Notes under the pieces: model-generated
Databases searched by the model: none
What the model was told of the DNA's origin: nothing
The model's input: only the letters and a program-made list of their open reading frames with translations
NCBI RefSeq assembly: GCF_016907975.1
Contig: NZ_JAFBCY010000001.1
Coordinates: forward strand, 682,001 to 746,000
Reading direction: 5' to 3'
Source: Methylopila capsulata
Lineage (GTDB): Bacteria > Pseudomonadota > Alphaproteobacteria > Rhizobiales > Methylopilaceae
Length of the DNA stretch: 64,000 nucleotides
In this document: positions 60,739 to 64,000 of the stretch, piece after piece
How the letters are laid out: the number at the start of each line of letters is the position of its first letter
Numbering within the stretch: position 1 is the stretch's first letter
Program-made: the position numbers and the translations under genes

Positions 60739-61067
60739 GCGAGACGATCGAGGATCTGGTGCTGCGGCTCGCGACCGAGCGGGGCCTGGCGAAGACGATC
60801 TGCCCGACCGAGGCCGCCAAGGCCGTCGCCGAGCAGCGCGGCGAGGAGGATTGGCGCGGCCGCCTGTCCGACGTCCGCGCCGCCGCCGTCCGCCTGTCGC
60901 GGCGGGGCAAGCTCGCCGTCTACCGCAAGGGCAAGCCGGTCGATCCCAACACGTTCAAGGGCATCTACCGCATCGGGCTGCCGGCCCCGGACGCGGCCGA
61001 CGAGACCGAGCCGGAAGCGGAGGCCGTGATCGCGGACGCCGAACGGTCCGACGGCGGCGACGACTGA
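60735..61067 (+). CDS. DUF3253 family protein
   Basis: A 110-residue soluble protein of the DUF3253 family, with a winged-helix-like layout: [60 protein letters not shown], followed by an acidic tail. In several bacteria the family's function is undetermined. ATGA overlap with trmFO indicates coupled translation. Confidence 0.85.
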   Translation: MSETIEDLVLRLATERGLAKTICPTEAAKAVAEQRGEEDWRGRLSDVRAAAVRLSRRGKLAVYRKGKPVDPNTFKGIYRIGLPAPDAADETEPEAEAVIADAERSDGGDD

Positions 61068-61114
61068 GGCGGGAGGTCTGACCGCGAACGCCGATGATCG
61101 GAAAGCGCTGAGAT

Positions 61115-61281
61115 CGTGTCCCGGCCTTGAGCCGGGACACGGCGTCGCGCGGGACCGAAGCGCGTGCTTCGAGACGCCGACCTCCGGTCGGCTCCTCAGC
61201 ATGAGGCGGTTTGCGTCTCTGGAACTTGCCCCCTCCTTATGCTGAGGAGCCCGCCCTCCGGCGGGCGTCTCGAAGCACGCA
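61115..61281. repeat. Extragenic palindrome cluster (REP-like)
   Basis: Two elements. CGTGTCCCGGC and GCCGGGACACG form an 11-bp stem at 61115-61141. A larger element has arms of about 41 bases: GCGTGCTTCGAGACGC, later CTCCTCAGCAT at 61162-61202, and TATGCTGAGGAG, later GCGTCTCGAAGCACGC at 61238-61280, each with an internal small stem. I recall the CTCAGCATGAGG/TCTCGAAGCACG type as frequent in alphaproteobacterial genomes. Confidence 0.8.
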
Positions 61282-61301
61282 GGGCCGCAGCGGGTCCTTC
61301 C

Positions 61302-61356
61302 GACGTCGCGCTCGTGCAGCACCTTGTTGTGCTGGGGGTTGTGCAACAGCGCGAGC
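61302..61356 (-). pseudogene. Short displaced copy of part of kup
   Basis: About 55 bases match kup at 62512-62566 closely; translated on the minus strand they give LALLHNPQHNKVLHERDV against ALLHNLKHNKVLHERNV of Kup. No other part of kup is present. It directly follows the palindrome cluster, so it is a leftover of a second kup gene or of a repeat-mediated rearrangement. Confidence 0.75.
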
Positions 61357-61467
61357 CGGGGCGCAGTCGGGCGCATCGCGGCGCACGATCTCGCCTTGTG
61401 CGAGCATTTTTGACGCTCTACGATTTAAGCTACGCGCAGGCCCGAACTCGAAACCGACGAAGACCGA

Positions 61468-62109
61468 ATGGGCGATTTTGCTTCAACTTCACGCTTTTGC
61501 GTCACCGCGTTCACGTTGGCGCTTGCGCCGCTGACGTCTGGATCCGCCTTAGGAGCCGAGCTCAAGTCGGGTCCGGCGCAACCGGCGAAGGACAATCGCG
61601 CCTCGATCGACGACCTCCAAGTTTCGCTTTGCCAGTCGATAGCGGACGCTCTCAAGCGCCAAGGCCGCCCGGAAGATCCTGTGTGCAAGAACATCCTCGA
61701 GACGCACAGGGCGGGGTCGAACAAGAAGTCGATGCAAGCTTACTGCCGCGGCGGGCCGGCCAAAGCCGACATATGCGAACTCGCGCGCGCGACGGCCGCT
61801 CGCCTCTCGACAAGCCTTCCGATCAGAATCAATGCGCAGTCGTCGCTGACGGGCGCGCAAGCCAAGGGCAAGGCGCTCACGCTGACCTACACGTTCAACG
61901 TTGCAGGTAGTCAGGTCCGAGGGCTCGCCACGCACGCGTTCCAATCGACGCCCGAGACGGCCGAAAGCCTATCCGCGCAGGCTCGGAACCAAGTCTGCAG
62001 CATCGCCTCCATGACCTCGGTCGTGAACGCCGGACTGCAGATCGAGACCTTCTACGTGTCCAGGGACAACAAGCTCCTCGGTTCGGCCAACGTGAACCGG
62101 TGCCCCTGA
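61468..62109 (+). CDS. Unknown exported protein
   Basis: A 213-residue protein with a likely signal peptide (VTAFTLALAPLTSGSALGAE, cut near residue 30). The mature part has paired cysteines (SLCQSIADAL, PVCKNILE, AYCRGG, DICELA, NQVCSIA, NRCP), which suggests periplasmic disulfides. The C-terminal half (LTLTYTFNVAGSQV, TSVVNAGLQIETFYVSRDNK) looks like a small beta domain found at the end of various secreted proteins. No family recognised. Base composition is slightly less GC-rich than its neighbours. Confidence 0.7.
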   Translation: MGDFASTSRFCVTAFTLALAPLTSGSALGAELKSGPAQPAKDNRASIDDLQVSLCQSIADALKRQGRPEDPVCKNILETHRAGSNKKSMQAYCRGGPAKADICELARATAARLSTSLPIRINAQSSLTGAQAKGKALTLTYTFNVAGSQVRGLATHAFQSTPETAESLSAQARNQVCSIASMTSVVNAGLQIETFYVSRDNKLLGSANVNRCP

Positions 62110-62160
62110 TCTAGCGACGGCCTCGCTCACCAGGCGGCGGCGAGTGAGCCGCGCCCGATC

Positions 62161-64000
62161 TCACACCACCATCTGGTTGCCGAGTTCGATCACGCGGCCG
62201 GCGGGGATGCGGAAGTATTCGGTGGCGTCGTAGGACTGGCGCACCAGGCCGATGAAGACGTGGTCCTGCCACAGCGGCATGCCGACGCTGGCGGAGGCGC
62301 GGAACGAGCGGCGGCCGACGAAGAACGACGTCTTCATCATGTCGAACGGCAGGCCGTACTCCTTCGCCTGGGCGAGCGCCCGCGGCAGGTTCGGATCCTC
62401 CATGAAGCCGTAGCGGATGTGGAGGGTCGCGAACTCCTCCGACACCCGGTGAAGCTCGATCCGTTCGTTGTCCGGCACGATCGGCAGCGGCTCGGTGCGC
62501 ACCGTCAGGATGACGTTCCGCTCGTGCAGCACCTTGTTGTGCTTGAGGTTGTGCAGCAGCGCGGGCGGCGCGACGTCGGGCGAGGACGTCAGGTACATCG
62601 CCGTGCCTTTCACGCGCGTCGCCGAGCTCGTGCTCATGGACTTCGCGAACTCGGCGAGCGGGATGCTCTCGCGCTTGATGCGGCCCTCGACGAAGCGCAC
62701 GCCGCGGATCCAGGTCCACATCAGCACGACGACGAAGGCGCCGAGGATCAGCGGGATGTAGCCGCCGTCCTTCAGCTTCAGCAGGTTGGCGCTGAGGAAG
62801 GTGAAGTCGACGATCAGGAACGGCGTCATCACCGCGGCCGCCGTGGCCCAGCCGTAGCCCCAGGTCTTGGCGATGACGACGACCGCGAGGATGCTGGTCA
62901 CCACCATCGTGCCGGTGACGGCGATGCCGTAGGCGGCGGCGAGCGCGCTCGAGGTCTGGAACACGATCACCAGCACCAGCACGCCGATCAGCATCAGCCA
63001 GTTGACCTTCGGCATGTAGATCTGGCCGGCCTGGGTCTCGGAGGTGTGCTGCACCTCGAGATGCGGCAGCAGGCCGAGCTGCATGGCCTGGCGGGTGAGC
63101 GAGTAGGCGCCGGAGATCACGGCCTGGCTCGCGACCACGGTCGCGACGCAGGCGAGGATGACGAGCGGCAGCCGGAACCACTCCGGCGCGGTAAGAAAGA
63201 ACAGCTCCTTGATCGTGCTCGGATCCGAGATCGCGAGCGCGCCCTGGCCCAGATAGTTGATCACGAGCGACGGCAGCACGAGCCCGAGCCACGCCAGGCG
63301 GATCGGCCCGCGGCCGAAGTGGCCCATGTCGGCGTAGAGCGCCTCGGCGCCGGTGACGGCGAGGAAGGTCGCGCCGAGCACGATGAAGGCGAGCCAGCCA
63401 TGCTGCACCAGGAACAGCACCGCGTGGTAGGGGTTCAGCGCGTGGAGGACGATCGGCGCGTCGAAGATGTGGATCGCGCCGAGCACCGCGAGGGTGATGA
63501 ACCAGATCACCGTGATCGGCCCGAACCAGGCCGCGACCTTTCCCGTGCCGGAGGACTGCACGGCGTAGAGCGCCACGATGATGCCGATGGTGATCGGCAG
63601 CACGTAGGGGTCGAACACCGGGGTCGCGACCTTGAGGCCTTCGACCGCCGACAGCACCGAGATCGCCGGCGTCAGGATGGCGTCGCCGTAGAACAGCGCG
63701 GCGCCCACGACGCCGAGCGCGAGGAGCGGAGTGCTGGAGCGCCCGAGCGCCTGCTGCGCGAGCGCCATCAGCGAAAGCGTGCCGCCCTCGCCGTGGTTGT
63801 CCGCGCGCAGCAGGATGAAGACGTATTTGAAGGTGACGACGACGACGAGCGCCCAGGTGAGCAGCGAGACGATGCCGATCACCTCCTCCGTGCTCGGCGC
63901 GTGGCCGAGGTGGAGCAGGGACTCGCGCATGGCGTAGAGCGGGCTGGTGCCGATATCGCCGTAGACGACGCCGACGCTGCCGATGGTCAGCGACCAGAAG
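62161..64000 (-). CDS. kup: Low-affinity potassium transporter Kup, partial
   Basis: The gene enters from the right edge; about 613 residues are present and only the extreme N-terminus is missing. The Kup signature SVGVVYGDIGTSPLYA is at the edge, followed by twelve membrane helices (FKYVFILLRADNHGEGGTLS; ALFYGDAILTPAISVLSAVE; GVLVLVIVFQTSSALAAAYG) and a cytoplasmic C-terminal domain ending FRIPAGRVIELGNQMVV. It imports K+ with H+. A 55-base stretch of the gene recurs at 61302-61356. Confidence 0.96.
   Translation of the reverse strand, partial: FWSLTIGSVGVVYGDIGTSPLYAMRESLLHLGHAPSTEEVIGIVSLLTWALVVVVTFKYVFILLRADNHGEGGTLSLMALAQQALGRSSTPLLALGVVGAALFYGDAILTPAISVLSAVEGLKVATPVFDPYVLPITIGIIVALYAVQSSGTGKVAAWFGPITVIWFITLAVLGAIHIFDAPIVLHALNPYHAVLFLVQHGWLAFIVLGATFLAVTGAEALYADMGHFGRGPIRLAWLGLVLPSLVINYLGQGALAISDPSTIKELFFLTAPEWFRLPLVILACVATVVASQAVISGAYSLTRQAMQLGLLPHLEVQHTSETQAGQIYMPKVNWLMLIGVLVLVIVFQTSSALAAAYGIAVTGTMVVTSILAVVVIAKTWGYGWATAAAVMTPFLIVDFTFLSANLLKLKDGGYIPLILGAFVVVLMWTWIRGVRFVEGRIKRESIPLAEFAKSMSTSSATRVKGTAMYLTSSPDVAPPALLHNLKHNKVLHERNVILTVRTEPLPIVPDNERIELHRVSEEFATLHIRYGFMEDPNLPRALAQAKEYGLPFDMMKTSFFVGRRSFRASASVGMPLWQDHVFIGLVRQSYDATEYFRIPAGRVIELGNQMVV

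Overview
The window is a high-GC chromosomal segment of an alphaproteobacterium, most likely of the Hyphomicrobiales (Rhizobiales). The gene set supports this: an LsrB/VtlR-type LysR regulator beside trxB, DUF2852, DUF992, DUF2177 and ELM1-family genes, a two-domain cold-shock protein, and a membrane formate dehydrogenase with the full selenocysteine machinery. A methylotroph-type relative (Methylopila, Hansschlegelia or Methylobacterium-like) is my inference; no rRNA gene is present to settle it. Gene content is dense and mostly core. Both ends cut a gene: an OpgG/OpgD-type glucan protein on the left and kup on the right.

Layout. 1-6.1 kb: glucan biosynthesis, a 2-hydroxyacid dehydrogenase, small membrane/export proteins, cold-shock protein, sirtuin, glyoxalase I and a PhyH-type dioxygenase. 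6.5-8.7 kb: an RpfF-like DSF-synthase homologue and a dipeptide epimerase. 9.6-11.5 kb: a glycosyltransferase/metallophosphoesterase lipid pair. 13.3-17.3 kb: carB and greA. 17.7-21.7 kb: an Lrp-type regulator, a predicted AbcR-type small RNA, lsrB, trxB and ELM1. 21.7-24.7 kb: msrP, DUF992 and aspartate aminotransferase. 25.0-26.9 kb: a TPP riboswitch with a thiamin-precursor ABC permease and binding protein.

27.1-44.5 kb, all on the minus strand apart from one small gene and the insert cargo, is a molybdenum/selenium block: moeA, an oxidoreductase-SelD fusion, two unknown genes, selC (tRNA-Sec), selB, a Sel1-repeat gene, selA, fdhE, then fdoI-fdoH-fdoG. FdoG has an in-frame UGA with a SECIS hairpin right after it. 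The parts fit together: SelD makes selenophosphate, SelA charges tRNA-Sec, SelB reads the UGA, MoeA helps make the molybdenum cofactor, and FdhE acts in maturation of the enzyme. A roughly 2.3-kb decayed mobile insert sits in the middle, flanked by a duplicated 3' end of selC. It carries a broken phage tape-measure gene and three unrelated unknown genes.

44.6-64 kb: a TusA-like protein and a YcxB-like protein, tRNA-Lys, an AI-2E-family transporter, a type I secretion ABC/HlyD pair, tgt-queA, a YdcZ-type transporter, two cyclophilins and coaD, a tRNA-like RNA followed by a strong terminator, gyrA, marC, trmFO, DUF3253, a repeat cluster with a kup fragment, a secreted unknown protein and kup.

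The observations I rate highest are the 76-nt tRNA-like RNA downstream of gyrA, whose anticodon arm is capped by a GNRA-type tetraloop; the selC-targeted insert with its unknown cargo; the RpfF-like gene; and the AbcR-like small RNA beside lsrB.
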